A stretch of 40,502 bases of DNA from Bacteroidales bacterium (GTDB lineage: Bacteria > Bacteroidota > Bacteroidia > Bacteroidales > P3): contig JAFWOP010000090.1 in NCBI GenBank assembly GCA_017545365.1, positions 1-40,502 on the forward strand. The letters are read 5' to 3'. The notes beneath the pieces are model-generated. The model searched no databases. It was given only the letters and a program-made list of their open reading frames with translations, and was not told where the DNA came from. The position numbers and the translations under genes are program-made. Positions 1-8,572 of the stretch are shown piece by piece. Position 1 is the first letter of the stretch. Every line of letters starts with the position of its first letter.

Positions 1-63
1 ACGCCGCGTCCCTACATCAATCGGCTTTCCTCTCCAATAACGCGGCACGCCGCGTCCCTACAT
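1..63. repeat. Two partial copies of a dispersed GC-rich palindrome
   Basis: The right half of the palindrome found complete at 30037-30068 appears at 1-17 (cut by the window edge) and again at 40-63. Both copies end in CGCCGCGTCCCTACAT. The second copy lacks the outer part of its left arm, so it is a half-site. They lie upstream of the first gene's promoter and no coding is apparent here. Confidence 0.75.
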
Positions 64-151
64 TTTATCGAGCTATGCCTTTGTTTTGCGGTTACATTTT
101 GTAACAAAAAGTGCTATTTATGCTTCTATTTGCATTTTTATTGCATTTTTC

Positions 152-182
152 TTTGTTCGTTCGAAACAATTTTGTACTTTTG
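152..182 (+). promoter_or_regulatory. Bacteroidota-type promoter for the Omp28-like gene
   Basis: A TTTG at 152-155 and a TACTTTTG at 175-182 are separated by 19 bases. This matches the known Bacteroides consensus TTTG-N19-21-TAnnTTTG. Transcription should begin near 188-190, giving a leader of about 115 bases before the ATG at 304. Confidence 0.85.
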
Positions 183-303
183 CACCATGTTTTTCGGATG
201 ACACGAGCCAAAGGTTCCCTTCATGCGAACTTTCCAAGTTTTGTGGCTCCGGTAGTTGGAATGGAATTATACTCACATTATTTATTATTTTAATAACAAC
301 AAC

Positions 304-3300
304 ATGAAGAAATTTACACTGTTCTTGGTGGCGGCATTGTTGATGACCGTCACAAGTATGGCGCAGAAACCCGCCGCGCGCGAGTTCTCGCCAAATCGTG
401 TTGCAGCACTGGCACCGAGCCTGAAGGCTGATGCCAAGAAGATGCCGTCGCAGGCATCGCTGCAGAAACAAGTAGACCCTAACCGTCTGCGTGCCGCACG
501 TGCCGTGCTGGCTGGCAAGAGCCAGAAGGCAAAGGTGTCCGAGCAGGCCTTGAAGGATTCGAAAGGCGTGCTGCGTGCTCCGAAGAAGACAATCACTGGT
601 GACGAGGAGTTCATCACTGAGCAGCCCGAGGGCCGTAAGCAGTACTATTCACGTAGTGGTTCAGCCTACTACGTGTACATCTTCTACGTGATGAATACGT
701 CCTATTCGGGTGCAGCCAGCACCGTGGTGTTCGGTGAGAACAACGAGGTGTACATTAAGAACATCATCTCGCAGTATGCCACAAACTCATGGCTGAAGGG
801 CACCATCAACGGCAGCAAGATCACCATCGACTTCCCGCAGAAGGCCATGGAGCAGAGTGGTTCTGAGTACTACGTAGAGCTCCTCTCCTATGATGCCAAT
901 GAAGGATGGTTCAATCCTGCCGAGAAGCAGACGCTCACGCTCAGCTATAATGTCTCCAACGGCACTATCAGCTGTCCTGCCGGTTCGGCTATTGCCACCG
1001 GCGGCGAAATCATCGGACTCGTCGACGCCACCGAGGGATGGACAGGCTATGGCGACTTCTCCTTCCGCATGACCGAGATGAACGAAGAGCCTGTCACCGC
1101 TCCTGAAGGTCTCCAGACTAGCGACTTCGCCGTGGTGGCCGATGGCTTCGAGGGCACCATTGCCCAGGTGGGCTTTGATGGCAACGACGTCTGGGTGCAG
1201 GGCCTCTATCCTGGCATGCCTAATGCTTGGGTGAAAGGCACCATCGATGGCAATAAGGCTACGTTCAAGACTGGCCAGTTCATGGGTGCCGACGACAATG
1301 CCGGCTACTTCCAGTACCTCGTGTCGGCCACCGCCGAGGAGGCTTGGGACGACAACTATGAGGAGTACTACACCGAGTATTCGCTCTCTGATGCCGACAT
1401 CACCTTCGACTACGATGCCGCCACCCGCACCTTCTCTAACGGCAGCTGCTTCCTCGTGAACGCAGGCACCACGGAGGTGTATTATGCCGCCGCCTACGAC
1501 AAGGCCCGCATCTATCCCTTCACTGAGGTGGCTGCTACACCGGCCACACCCGTGTGGAACACGGTCTACGAGGGTGGTACCAGCTACTACCTTTCCGGCT
1601 ACGGCTGGGGATATCTCGACTTCGACCTTCCCAACGCCGACAACGAGGGCAACTTCATCCTTTCCGACAAGATGTCGTATCGCGTCTATGCCAAGGTGAA
1701 CGGCGAGGAGATTCCTCTGACGTTCTCGCACGACTACTACATGTATCTCGATGAGGATATGGAGGAAGTGCCCTACGGATTCTCCGAGGGTTGGGACTTC
1801 TATTCTTCGGGAAGCAACCAGAACGTCTATTACTACGTCATTGGCCCGGAGGCCTTCGGTGTGCAGGCCGTCTATCGCGGTGCAGGCGAGGAGCGCCGCT
1901 CCGAAATAGCTTGGCAGGAGGTCTACGAGCTGGGTTCCGAGGTTCAGCCCGATGCCGCTACCCCTGACTATCCTGACATCGATCCCTCCGACGTGGGCAG
2001 CAACATCGGCTATGGCTACTTCACTGGCAATGAGGAGGTAAATGCCTTCGGTGAAGCTGTCGAGGATACCTACGACGTGGCCATCCACGTGCAGGATCCC
2101 TCGCTCGTAGGCAGCTACATTGAGAGCATCACCTTCCCGCTCATGGCTACGGCCGGTGTGAGTGGCATCAAGGCTTGGCTGAGCAGCCAGCTGCGCGTGG
2201 AGGGAGGACAGAACGTGCCCGACCTCACGAGCATCGATGTCACCGATGCGAAGGCAGGCTTCGTCACCGTGAAACTTGAGAAGCCCTATGTCATTCCTGA
2301 AGAAGGCGTTTACGTCGGCTATAGCCTTACCATCGACGATGCCTCGAAGGAAGTCAATAAGAATCCTATCGCTGTATTCATGCAGCCTAATGCAGGCGGA
2401 TTCTACCTGCACACAGGCCGTGAGTTCCTCAAGTGGCTCAACCTCTCTGAGCTGATGGGTATGAGCTCGGCCATTCAGGTGACCCTCGGCGGTAGCAAGA
2501 TTGCCGACAACGCTGCTGCTCCCGTCGATGGCGAGAAGATGTATGTCATGGCCGGTAAGCCCTTCGAGGCTAATGTCGTCGTCGCCAACCACGGTGCCAA
2601 GGGCATCTCCTCACTCGACATCGACTACGTGCTTGCCAGCGGAATCACCGGCTCGCAGCACTTCGACGTGAAGCCCTCCGTCGACGGTTTCTACGGCAAG
2701 ACCTGCACCGTATCGCTGCAGCTTCCCGACATCTCGTCGCGTGGCAACTACAACCTCGAGGTCACCGTCTCGAAGGTGAATGGTGTCGACAATGCCGATG
2801 CTGCTCCCACCGCTCTCACCGATATCGTCGTCCTAAATAGCGTGCCTAAGAAGCGCTCCGTCATGGAGGAGTACACTGGCACATGGTGCGGCTGGTGCCC
2901 GCGTGGCTTCGTGGCCCTCGAGAAGCTTGCAGAGCTCTCTGATGGTGAGTACGTGCTGCTGAGCTACCACAATGCCGACCCGATGGAAATCACTCAGTAC
3001 TTCCCCAACGACGTGCCCGGATTCCCCGATGCATGGCTCGATCGCGCCGAGGAGGTTGATCCCTACTATGGCACAGGCAACGACGACTTCTTCGTGGCCC
3101 AGGATATGGCCCGTCGCAACAAGCTCTTTGGTGTGGCAAATGTCGAGTTCCAGACTGATATGAGTGATGACGGTCAGGCTGTCAACGTCTCGACGGAGGT
3201 TTGCTTCCCGTTCGATTCTGAGGAAGTCAACTATGCACTGGAATACATCCTCGTGGCCGATGGCCTCACCGGTGAGGCTGGCACCGACTGGGATCAGTCT

Positions 3301-3786
3301 AATTATTACTCAGGAAAGGATGGCGCTCCTGCTGATCTTGCCGACTTCGTGAATGCTCCCGAAAGTGTTCCTGGAGTGGCCTTCAACGACGTTGTCGTGA
3401 TGGCTCCGCAGTCAGGATGGGGTGTTGAAGGCAGCATTCCTGCCGCTGTGAAGGCCGACCAGCCCATCCAGCACAGCTACTCGTTCCTGCTCGCCGACGC
3501 CGTGAACACCAGTGGCGAGAGTCTCCTGCAGCCGCAGGCTAAGCTGAAGGTGGCCGTGCTGCTCCTCGACACCGAGACGGGCGAAATCGTCAATGCCAAC
3601 ATCGCTCCCGTTGGTGGCGCCACGGGCATTGCAGCTCCTCACGCCGACCAGCAGTCGAGCACCGTGGCCAGTGTGCGCTACTACGACCTCGGTGGTCGCC
3701 AGCTCACAGCTCCGCAGCGCGGCATCAACATCGTCTCGATTACCTATAACAACGGTACCGTCCAAACGCTGAAGATGAAGCGTTGA
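304..3786 (+). CDS. Secreted Omp28/thioredoxin-like protein with type IX sorting tail
   Basis: A 1160-residue exported protein. The ATG at 304 is chosen because it begins a clean signal peptide (MKKFTLFLVAALLMTVTSMA, cleavage before Q); an in-frame ATG at 256 would add a poor N-terminus. Residues about 60-600 are a Tyr/Gly/Asp-rich beta region with repeats of the form GTI(N/D)G. Around 600-840 there are beta-sandwich-like stretches. At 855-868 comes EEYTGTWCGWCPRG, a CxxC thioredoxin-like motif (C862, C865) typical of the Omp28-related family, followed by its conserved region to about 1080. The last 35 residues (YYDLGGRQLTAPQRGINIV and a basic end) resemble the Prevotella type IX secretion C-terminal domain, so the protein is probably surface-bound or released. 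Whether the CxxC is catalytic is unknown. A strong terminator follows, so it is monocistronic. Confidence 0.85.
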   Translation: MKKFTLFLVAALLMTVTSMAQKPAAREFSPNRVAALAPSLKADAKKMPSQASLQKQVDPNRLRAARAVLAGKSQKAKVSEQALKDSKGVLRAPKKTITGDEEFITEQPEGRKQYYSRSGSAYYVYIFYVMNTSYSGAASTVVFGENNEVYIKNIISQYATNSWLKGTINGSKITIDFPQKAMEQSGSEYYVELLSYDANEGWFNPAEKQTLTLSYNVSNGTISCPAGSAIATGGEIIGLVDATEGWTGYGDFSFRMTEMNEEPVTAPEGLQTSDFAVVADGFEGTIAQVGFDGNDVWVQGLYPGMPNAWVKGTIDGNKATFKTGQFMGADDNAGYFQYLVSATAEEAWDDNYEEYYTEYSLSDADITFDYDAATRTFSNGSCFLVNAGTTEVYYAAAYDKARIYPFTEVAATPATPVWNTVYEGGTSYYLSGYGWGYLDFDLPNADNEGNFILSDKMSYRVYAKVNGEEIPLTFSHDYYMYLDEDMEEVPYGFSEGWDFYSSGSNQNVYYYVIGPEAFGVQAVYRGAGEERRSEIAWQEVYELGSEVQPDAATPDYPDIDPSDVGSNIGYGYFTGNEEVNAFGEAVEDTYDVAIHVQDPSLVGSYIESITFPLMATAGVSGIKAWLSSQLRVEGGQNVPDLTSIDVTDAKAGFVTVKLEKPYVIPEEGVYVGYSLTIDDASKEVNKNPIAVFMQPNAGGFYLHTGREFLKWLNLSELMGMSSAIQVTLGGSKIADNAAAPVDGEKMYVMAGKPFEANVVVANHGAKGISSLDIDYVLASGITGSQHFDVKPSVDGFYGKTCTVSLQLPDISSRGNYNLEVTVSKVNGVDNADAAPTALTDIVVLNSVPKKRSVMEEYTGTWCGWCPRGFVALEKLAELSDGEYVLLSYHNADPMEITQYFPNDVPGFPDAWLDRAEEVDPYYGTGNDDFFVAQDMARRNKLFGVANVEFQTDMSDDGQAVNVSTEVCFPFDSEEVNYALEYILVADGLTGEAGTDWDQSNYYSGKDGAPADLADFVNAPESVPGVAFNDVVVMAPQSGWGVEGSIPAAVKADQPIQHSYSFLLADAVNTSGESLLQPQAKLKVAVLLLDTETGEIVNANIAPVGGATGIAAPHADQQSSTVASVRYYDLGGRQLTAPQRGINIVSITYNNGTVQTLKMKR

Positions 3787-3808
3787 TAGTTCCGACGGTT
3801 ATAACGAT

Positions 3809-3846
3809 AAAGCGGGTGTGTCAAAAAAAAGGGACACACCCGCTTT
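3809..3846 (+). terminator. Rho-independent terminator
   Basis: A perfect 14-bp stem (AAAGCGGGTGTGTC at 3809-3822 with its complement at 3833-3846) is followed by a T-rich tract to 3857. It closes the Omp28-like gene, just before the end of the convergent lipoprotein gene. Confidence 0.9.
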
Positions 3847-3889
3847 TTGTTTTTTGTCTGCGAATATGAAAGAGAGGACTGCAGGCTCT

Positions 3890-5431
3890 CTACGGGCGAG
3901 GCTTCCCAACATACGTTACCGGCTCTGCCTCACCCTTCAGAATCTTGGCGAAGGTCTGTGGGGTGATGGTGACAGGACCGCGCATGAATTCGGGGATGTT
4001 GTAGCAACGCAGGAACTGCCGATGATAGTTGGGATCGGCGGTGGGGAGTTCGAAAGGCTTTCCACAACGGCCGTCGGGGCCTACATGTGCGAAGAAGGGG
4101 CGGGTGAACGACCCGTCGTCGCGACGGCTGCTGAACACTATCCATCGGCCATTACTCGACCAGGAGTGATAGCTCTCAGTGTCGTTGGAGTTCACTTCGT
4201 CGAGCCGACGCACAGCACCGCTCTGCAAGTCCATCAGCCAGAGGTCGGCATCGTGGTGCCAGATGTGGAAATAACCGTAGCTGGCTAATGTGAACAGCAG
4301 GAACCGGCCATCGGGCGAGATGCGGGGCAGAACGGCAGAGCCCGGGGCGATCGCTTTGTTTGCGCTATCACGCTGTGCTATGTAGCTGCGAAGGGTGTCG
4401 GCACGCAATACTGCTTCGCTGGGCCCGAACTCGAAAGTCTCGGGATTGAAGCTCTTCTTGAAGATGTTGTAGCGCAGATCCATGCATCGCCTGGCAACTT
4501 CCTGTTCCTTCTTGATGGTTGTGTCCTGCCGATTGAAATGGGCGCTGCAGTAATAAAGTGTCTTTCCGTCGGGAGCCCACGCAGGGAACACCTCAAGTTC
4601 TAAGGAGTCGTTTTCAAGATTGGTCACCTCATCGCGGTCGATGTTGTAGGCGATGATATCACTCTCCACATCGAAAACCTCAATCTTGTTCGGGTCGGTG
4701 GTGTGGAAGTTCTGGTGGGTTTTGTCGGTGGAATAGACAATGAGCTTCAGCCAAGGATGCCAAGCCGGATAGACGCCGGCTGAGAGGATGGAATCGTTCT
4801 TCATGTTCACCTTTTTGATGTCGCCGTCGTAGGCGATGATGGTGCCGCCGTTCTTCTGTCTGGCATGAAACTGCATGCGGTCGGGGTTGTATTGCTGGTA
4901 GTTGTGGCAGTTGATGCACTGACCGTCGTTCTCGAAGCCACAAAGCATGTTGTCGTAGATGACGCTCTCGTCGTAGTTCTCCAAGCAGCGTTGACTAATG
5001 GTGAGCGCCTCATAGCTGACAAACGAGGGCGGAATGAGGCGGTAGCTGAGGTAGGAGTCGATGCTGTCTTCAGAGACGAAGATGCTGAAAGGTTTGTAGT
5101 GCGTCCATTGGTCGCCGCGCTGTGCAAAGACATCTACTTTGATGGCATCGCCTTTGGCTTCGCCGATGAGCGAGGCCCATTCGTCGAACGTAGGCTGCAT
5201 CTTGTCGGCACAGACCACCTCGATGTCGCCTGCTGCATAGCGCGCAATCATCGCGTCGGCCTCTTCGTCGAGCTCGAAGGTCAGCGGAGCAATGTTCAGT
5301 GGGATCGTTACATCGACATAGTCAGGATAGATCTTAGGCAGGGCGTCGACGTCGGTAAACGCTGTCGGCACCTTCGTTGTGCATGCACAAAGCAACAGGG
5401 TTGCAGCCAAAATGAGATATCTGTATTTCAT
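3890..5431 (-). CDS. Single-haem TolB-like beta-propeller lipoprotein
   Basis: About 513 residues from the second of two adjacent ATGs (5434 and 5431). The N-terminus is a lipoprotein signal, hydrophobic then LLLCAC, with Cys17 the likely lipidated residue. A CINCH motif (C172, C175, H176) is a c-type haem attachment site; I see only one such motif. The rest (about 215-505) has PD40/WD40-like propeller signatures such as SPDGRFLLF, WAPDGKTLYY and WSSNGRWIVF, as in TolB-type proteins. The family is usually annotated as a TolB-like signal-peptide protein and its ligand is not established. It follows the DUF6057-type gene by about 65 bases and is probably its operon partner, anchored facing the periplasm or cell surface. 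The function is unknown, but haem plus propeller suggests a redox or sensing role. Confidence 0.8.
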   Translation of the reverse strand: MKYRYLILAATLLLCACTTKVPTAFTDVDALPKIYPDYVDVTIPLNIAPLTFELDEEADAMIARYAAGDIEVVCADKMQPTFDEWASLIGEAKGDAIKVDVFAQRGDQWTHYKPFSIFVSEDSIDSYLSYRLIPPSFVSYEALTISQRCLENYDESVIYDNMLCGFENDGQCINCHNYQQYNPDRMQFHARQKNGGTIIAYDGDIKKVNMKNDSILSAGVYPAWHPWLKLIVYSTDKTHQNFHTTDPNKIEVFDVESDIIAYNIDRDEVTNLENDSLELEVFPAWAPDGKTLYYCSAHFNRQDTTIKKEQEVARRCMDLRYNIFKKSFNPETFEFGPSEAVLRADTLRSYIAQRDSANKAIAPGSAVLPRISPDGRFLLFTLASYGYFHIWHHDADLWLMDLQSGAVRRLDEVNSNDTESYHSWSSNGRWIVFSSRRDDGSFTRPFFAHVGPDGRCGKPFELPTADPNYHRQFLRCYNIPEFMRGPVTITPQTFAKILKGEAEPVTYVGKPRP

Positions 5432-5499
5432 CATACTCGTTTTTTCTCTACCACCCCTCACTTCTCCTTAGGAAGCAGGGACTACGCAGGGGGTGGGGG

Positions 5500-7326
5500 T
5501 TAATACTCTGGCAGTTGCCCCATAGTGTAGTACTGATAATAATAGGTATGCGCGAACTGGTTGCGGAGTCCTTCACGCGCTTCTTCTACGTCGGCACCGT
5601 CGTAGAGCGGGGCAAACCGCATGAAATCATCGTATTCGGCTTTCACTGAACTCTCGAAGGGCATGTTGTCGAGATTCTTTCGCCCTTCCAGCTTGCCGTA
5701 GAGATAGGCGGCTTCCTGATAGTAGCGCGGCATCTTGCCATCAGGATGTAGCCGAATGTAGTTGGCGAAATGAGTCCAGAACTGTGGGACGTCGTGTGTG
5801 TAGAGCGTAGCCAGCAAGGCCTGCTCTTGGAAAACGGTGTCCTCGATGTTATAATTATTCGCTAAGCGCCGCATGAGATAGCTCTCCACGAAGCCCTGAT
5901 CCGATCCAAGCACGTTGTCGTGATGTAGCATGTGCTTCACCGCAGCCAGCTCCGGGTCTGTGTCTATCAGTTTCGGATTTTTCAGGAACGACTCAGCCTG
6001 GTCTGCCCAGTCAGCGAAGAACAGGGTCTGCTTCAAAAGCCCGATGTACTTGCGTGCCAACTGTTGCTCGCCGTTGAGCAGAGCACTTTTCACCAGATAT
6101 TTCAGATGTTCCGCCCGCACTCCGAACTCCACACCCATTTCTATACACAGGCGGTTGCAGTAATTCAGCATGCCGTATTGATAATAGGCCAGCGGTCCGA
6201 CCTCGAGCATCGCCCGCATGCCAAAGGGCGCAGCGAAAGCCTTCGAGCCGTTCTTGTAGAGGAACATTTCATCGCCCTGTCGGCCCAGTCGCGACAAGGC
6301 GATGTTGCGCATCATGACGATGGGGCGTGTCGGCTCGTCCTCCTGTTCGCGTGCCTCATCGATAACGCCCTCCCAGTCGGCACAGTCTAGCCTGTGTTGC
6401 ATGGTCAGTTCGTGGTGGAAATTCTCGTCCTTGAACCAGAAATGGTACACCCCAAATGCCAATGCTGCCACAACCGCTACTTGCGTTGCGGTTCGGATGA
6501 TGGGCGCAGCTTTTTTCTTCCATTCAGCATGTTGGCTCTTGTAGGTGAGCGTCAGCGCGAGAAAGAAGAGGAAGAGCAGGAGGTAGGGTAGGTAGTAGAT
6601 CCGATGATTCTCCGTGATGAAGTAAACGGGTAGTCCTGTGTAATAGATGTTTGCGAGATTGGTCTGATAAAAGACGAAGTGGTAGCAGACGAGTGGCACA
6701 GCGATGATGCTCGCTATGGCGACAATCGTACTGATCAATGCTTGCGGGCGCTGTTTCTCCAGTAGCCACGACCAGACACCCATGAGAAGAACTGCAGCAA
6801 GGGCGTAGATGCCGAATAGCGGATAGCCCATAGTAGCTACAGCAGCGATGAAGAGCGGGCGCAATGCGTACTTTGACGGGAGAGCGCGGAAAGCCCAAAG
6901 CGTCAAGACGGCCGTCAGGGTGCCGATGGTGGCAGCGAAGAAATAGCCCGGTAGCTTCAGTACGTAGAGCCAATAGCCCGTGTCGACGATAGCTGTCAGC
7001 AGCAATGCGACGGGAATCAGCAACAGCGTTGCCCATCGGTCGGGAATGTTAAAGGTGCGCTTCGCCAGCCACATCAGCAGCAGCCACATGCCACAGAGCA
7101 ACAGTACGCCCAGCCATGGGAAATGTAGGAACTGCGTGCAGAACGCTCCCAGCCACGATAACATGCCGCCAGAGACGACCATCTGTTGCCGGAAGAACAA
7201 CGATGAATTCAGGAATAGGTTCTCCTCCTGAATCTTCCAAAGGAAGTCGTGTTCGTAGACCAGAAGTGTGAAGGCGATTATAGCCAAAACACCAACCCAG
7301 ATGAGTGGATAAAAAGACTTCTTCAT
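5500..7326 (-). CDS. DUF6057-type polytopic membrane protein
   Basis: About 608 residues, starting at the ATG at 7326 (MKKSFYPLIWVGVLAIIAF), which puts the first membrane segment at the N-terminus; an upstream in-frame ATG at 7341 is less natural. Some ten hydrophobic segments fill residues 1 to about 310, including a duplicated-looking loop with PVYFITENHRIYYLPYLL. The C-terminal 300 residues are soluble and helical, with TPR-like character (NGEQQLARKYIGLLKQTLFF). This layout matches the uncharacterised DUF6057 family, a recollection of the family and not a search result. It sits directly upstream of the haem lipoprotein on the same strand, so the two probably act together at the inner membrane. 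No enzymatic motif is visible. Confidence 0.75.
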   Translation of the reverse strand: MKKSFYPLIWVGVLAIIAFTLLVYEHDFLWKIQEENLFLNSSLFFRQQMVVSGGMLSWLGAFCTQFLHFPWLGVLLLCGMWLLLMWLAKRTFNIPDRWATLLLIPVALLLTAIVDTGYWLYVLKLPGYFFAATIGTLTAVLTLWAFRALPSKYALRPLFIAAVATMGYPLFGIYALAAVLLMGVWSWLLEKQRPQALISTIVAIASIIAVPLVCYHFVFYQTNLANIYYTGLPVYFITENHRIYYLPYLLLFLFFLALTLTYKSQHAEWKKKAAPIIRTATQVAVVAALAFGVYHFWFKDENFHHELTMQHRLDCADWEGVIDEAREQEDEPTRPIVMMRNIALSRLGRQGDEMFLYKNGSKAFAAPFGMRAMLEVGPLAYYQYGMLNYCNRLCIEMGVEFGVRAEHLKYLVKSALLNGEQQLARKYIGLLKQTLFFADWADQAESFLKNPKLIDTDPELAAVKHMLHHDNVLGSDQGFVESYLMRRLANNYNIEDTVFQEQALLATLYTHDVPQFWTHFANYIRLHPDGKMPRYYQEAAYLYGKLEGRKNLDNMPFESSVKAEYDDFMRFAPLYDGADVEEAREGLRNQFAHTYYYQYYTMGQLPEY

Positions 7327-7345
7327 CTTTCTCAGTATCACATTA

Positions 7346-7443
7346 TCTCAACATCTCAACGTCTCCGCTCGACCCGCAGGGGCGCTTTCGTAGCGAAGCG
7401 GAGAAAGAACGTCTCAACATCTCAACATCTCAACGTCTCAACG
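7346..7443. repeat. Tandem octamer array TCTCAAC(A/G), interrupted once
   Basis: Octamers TCTCAACA or TCTCAACG occur at 7346-7353, 7354-7361, 7412-7419, 7420-7427, 7428-7435 and 7436-7443. One further octamer is split into TCTC (7362-7365) and AACG (7408-7411) by a 42-bp insert. The same octamer, reversed, forms the array at 24834-24881. The array lies between the flavodoxin and DUF6057-type genes. Confidence 0.9.
7366..7407. mobile_element. 42-bp short inserted repeat, copy A
   Basis: The segment begins CGCTCGACCC and ends CGGAGAAAG, with the central palindrome-like CGCTTTCGTAGCGAAGCG. It splits a TCTCAACG octamer exactly, with the array resuming in register on both sides and no target duplication. 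Copy B at 34365-34408 has the same ends and core. Calling it mobile is an inference from the exact interruption. Confidence 0.6.
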
Positions 7444-7446
7444 TTT

Positions 7447-8247
7447 TTATCTTACTACTTCTGTGAATTCGGGCTTGGCGCCTTCTTCCTTTCCAACAGT
7501 CACGAAGATGGTCGACGTAGACTCGCCTCCATCGAAACCGCGGCTCTTCACGGAAAATTGATAATCGGTGCCATCGGGAGTCTGACGCTTGCCAACTGTG
7601 ACAGGAGTGCCCAGGGGGAACTGATAGTTGGAGCAGGCGGCGTCGAAAATGGCTTTGTCGGCATCGGTGACGGGCTGTTGAGCTGAATAGTCGGGCAGGG
7701 GGGCGACGGTACCTTCCTTGTAGTCGTTCTCAATGAGGAACCGGTCGAGTTCCTTCTTTGCGGCTGCCACTCTTGCTGTACGCACACCATATCCTTTCTG
7801 GATCGTTGCCTGAGGGAGCGCCTTCTTGAGATCGTTGGTCGAAGTGTTCAGTCCTCCGCTTCCAAAGGTGCAGAAAGGCACGATGGTCTTGCCGGCAAAG
7901 TCGTTCTCCTTCACCAATGTGGCAATCGGCATAGCGTAGGTGCCGAACCAAATGGGATAGCCGAGGAAGATGACGTCGTAGTCGGCAATATTCTTTTTTA
8001 ATGGCTTTAAGGTAGGTGTCTCGCCGTTTTCCCGCTCACGCTGGCTGCGCTGGATGGTTGCCTGGAAGTCGCCCGAATAAGGCGTCACGGCCTCGATGCA
8101 CTCGATGTCGGCACCGAGTTGTTTCTGCAACTCTTCGGCTACGGCCTTCGTAGTTCCTGTCTCAGAATAGTAGAGCACTAGTTTCTTCTGTGCAAAGCCT
8201 GTTGTGATGGTTGCCATAGCGGCAACAGCCATGATTATTCTTTTCAT
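7447..8247 (-). CDS. Exported flavodoxin-like protein
   Basis: 266 residues with an N-terminal signal peptide (MKRIIMAVAAMATITTGFAQ). The mature part begins KKLVLYYSETGTTKAVAEEL, the FMN phosphate-binding loop of flavodoxins (S/T-x-T-G-x-T at 28-33). It continues with DVIFLGYPIWFGTYAMPI and FCTFGSGG, the other two FMN-contacting loops, as in the flavodoxin_4 family. The last 70 residues (TPVTVGKRQTPDGTDYQFSV) form an extra beta-rich tail beyond a normal flavodoxin. Flavodoxins carry electrons in the cytoplasm, so a secreted one is unusual; Bacteroidota do encode such proteins, but their partner is not established. It has its own promoter upstream, and the DUF6057-type gene lies 120 bases downstream. 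Confidence 0.85.
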   Translation of the reverse strand: MKRIIMAVAAMATITTGFAQKKLVLYYSETGTTKAVAEELQKQLGADIECIEAVTPYSGDFQATIQRSQRERENGETPTLKPLKKNIADYDVIFLGYPIWFGTYAMPIATLVKENDFAGKTIVPFCTFGSGGLNTSTNDLKKALPQATIQKGYGVRTARVAAAKKELDRFLIENDYKEGTVAPLPDYSAQQPVTDADKAIFDAACSNYQFPLGTPVTVGKRQTPDGTDYQFSVKSRGFDGGESTSTIFVTVGKEEGAKPEFTEVVR

Positions 8248-8321
8248 CGTCTAGTTGCTTTTATAGGTTTTATATCTGTTTGAATGTTAAGGGGGACGAA
8301 GCGGGTTCTTCATCACGATGG

Positions 8322-8353
8322 CAAAATTACGAAGAATTTGCTGAAATACCAAA
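8322..8353 (-). promoter_or_regulatory. Promoter for the exported flavodoxin gene
   Basis: On the minus strand TTTG (8353-8350) and TAATTTTG (8329-8322) are 20 bases apart, a full match to the Bacteroidota consensus. It gives a leader of about 70 bases. The rest of 8248-8536 is AT-rich and shows nothing else clear. Confidence 0.8.
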
Positions 8354-8516
8354 TAATCTCCCCAATCTTTTTTATTGAGAGAAATTCTATCGCTACGTTT
8401 ACATGAAATGCACATCGCTTGAATGCAATTATATTGACAGGCTCTCATCCGTTACCCATTCTCTATGAATGGTCAGAATTCATGATGAAAAGTGGGCGTT
8501 TCGTTGATAATATTTC

Positions 8517-8544
8517 TTTGTCCGTCTCTTTTTTCTTACTTTTG
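8517..8544 (+). promoter_or_regulatory. Probable promoter for the dockerin/beta-helix gene
   Basis: TACTTTTG at 8537-8544 is a perfect -7 element. The nearest TTTG (8517-8520) is 16 bases upstream, shorter than usual, so the -33 assignment is weak. Confidence 0.6.
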
Positions 8545-8572
8545 CAGGCAAAATATAATAAAAGGTGAAAGA

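Noticed and set aside
787..2592. A 601-codon open frame on the minus strand
   Set aside because: It lies wholly inside the Omp28-like gene, opposite its strand, has no family features and reflects codon bias of the real gene.
7249..7686. 145-codon plus-strand gene between DUF6057-type and flavodoxin genes
   Set aside because: It overlaps both real genes and its middle is translated octamer repeat and the 42-bp element.
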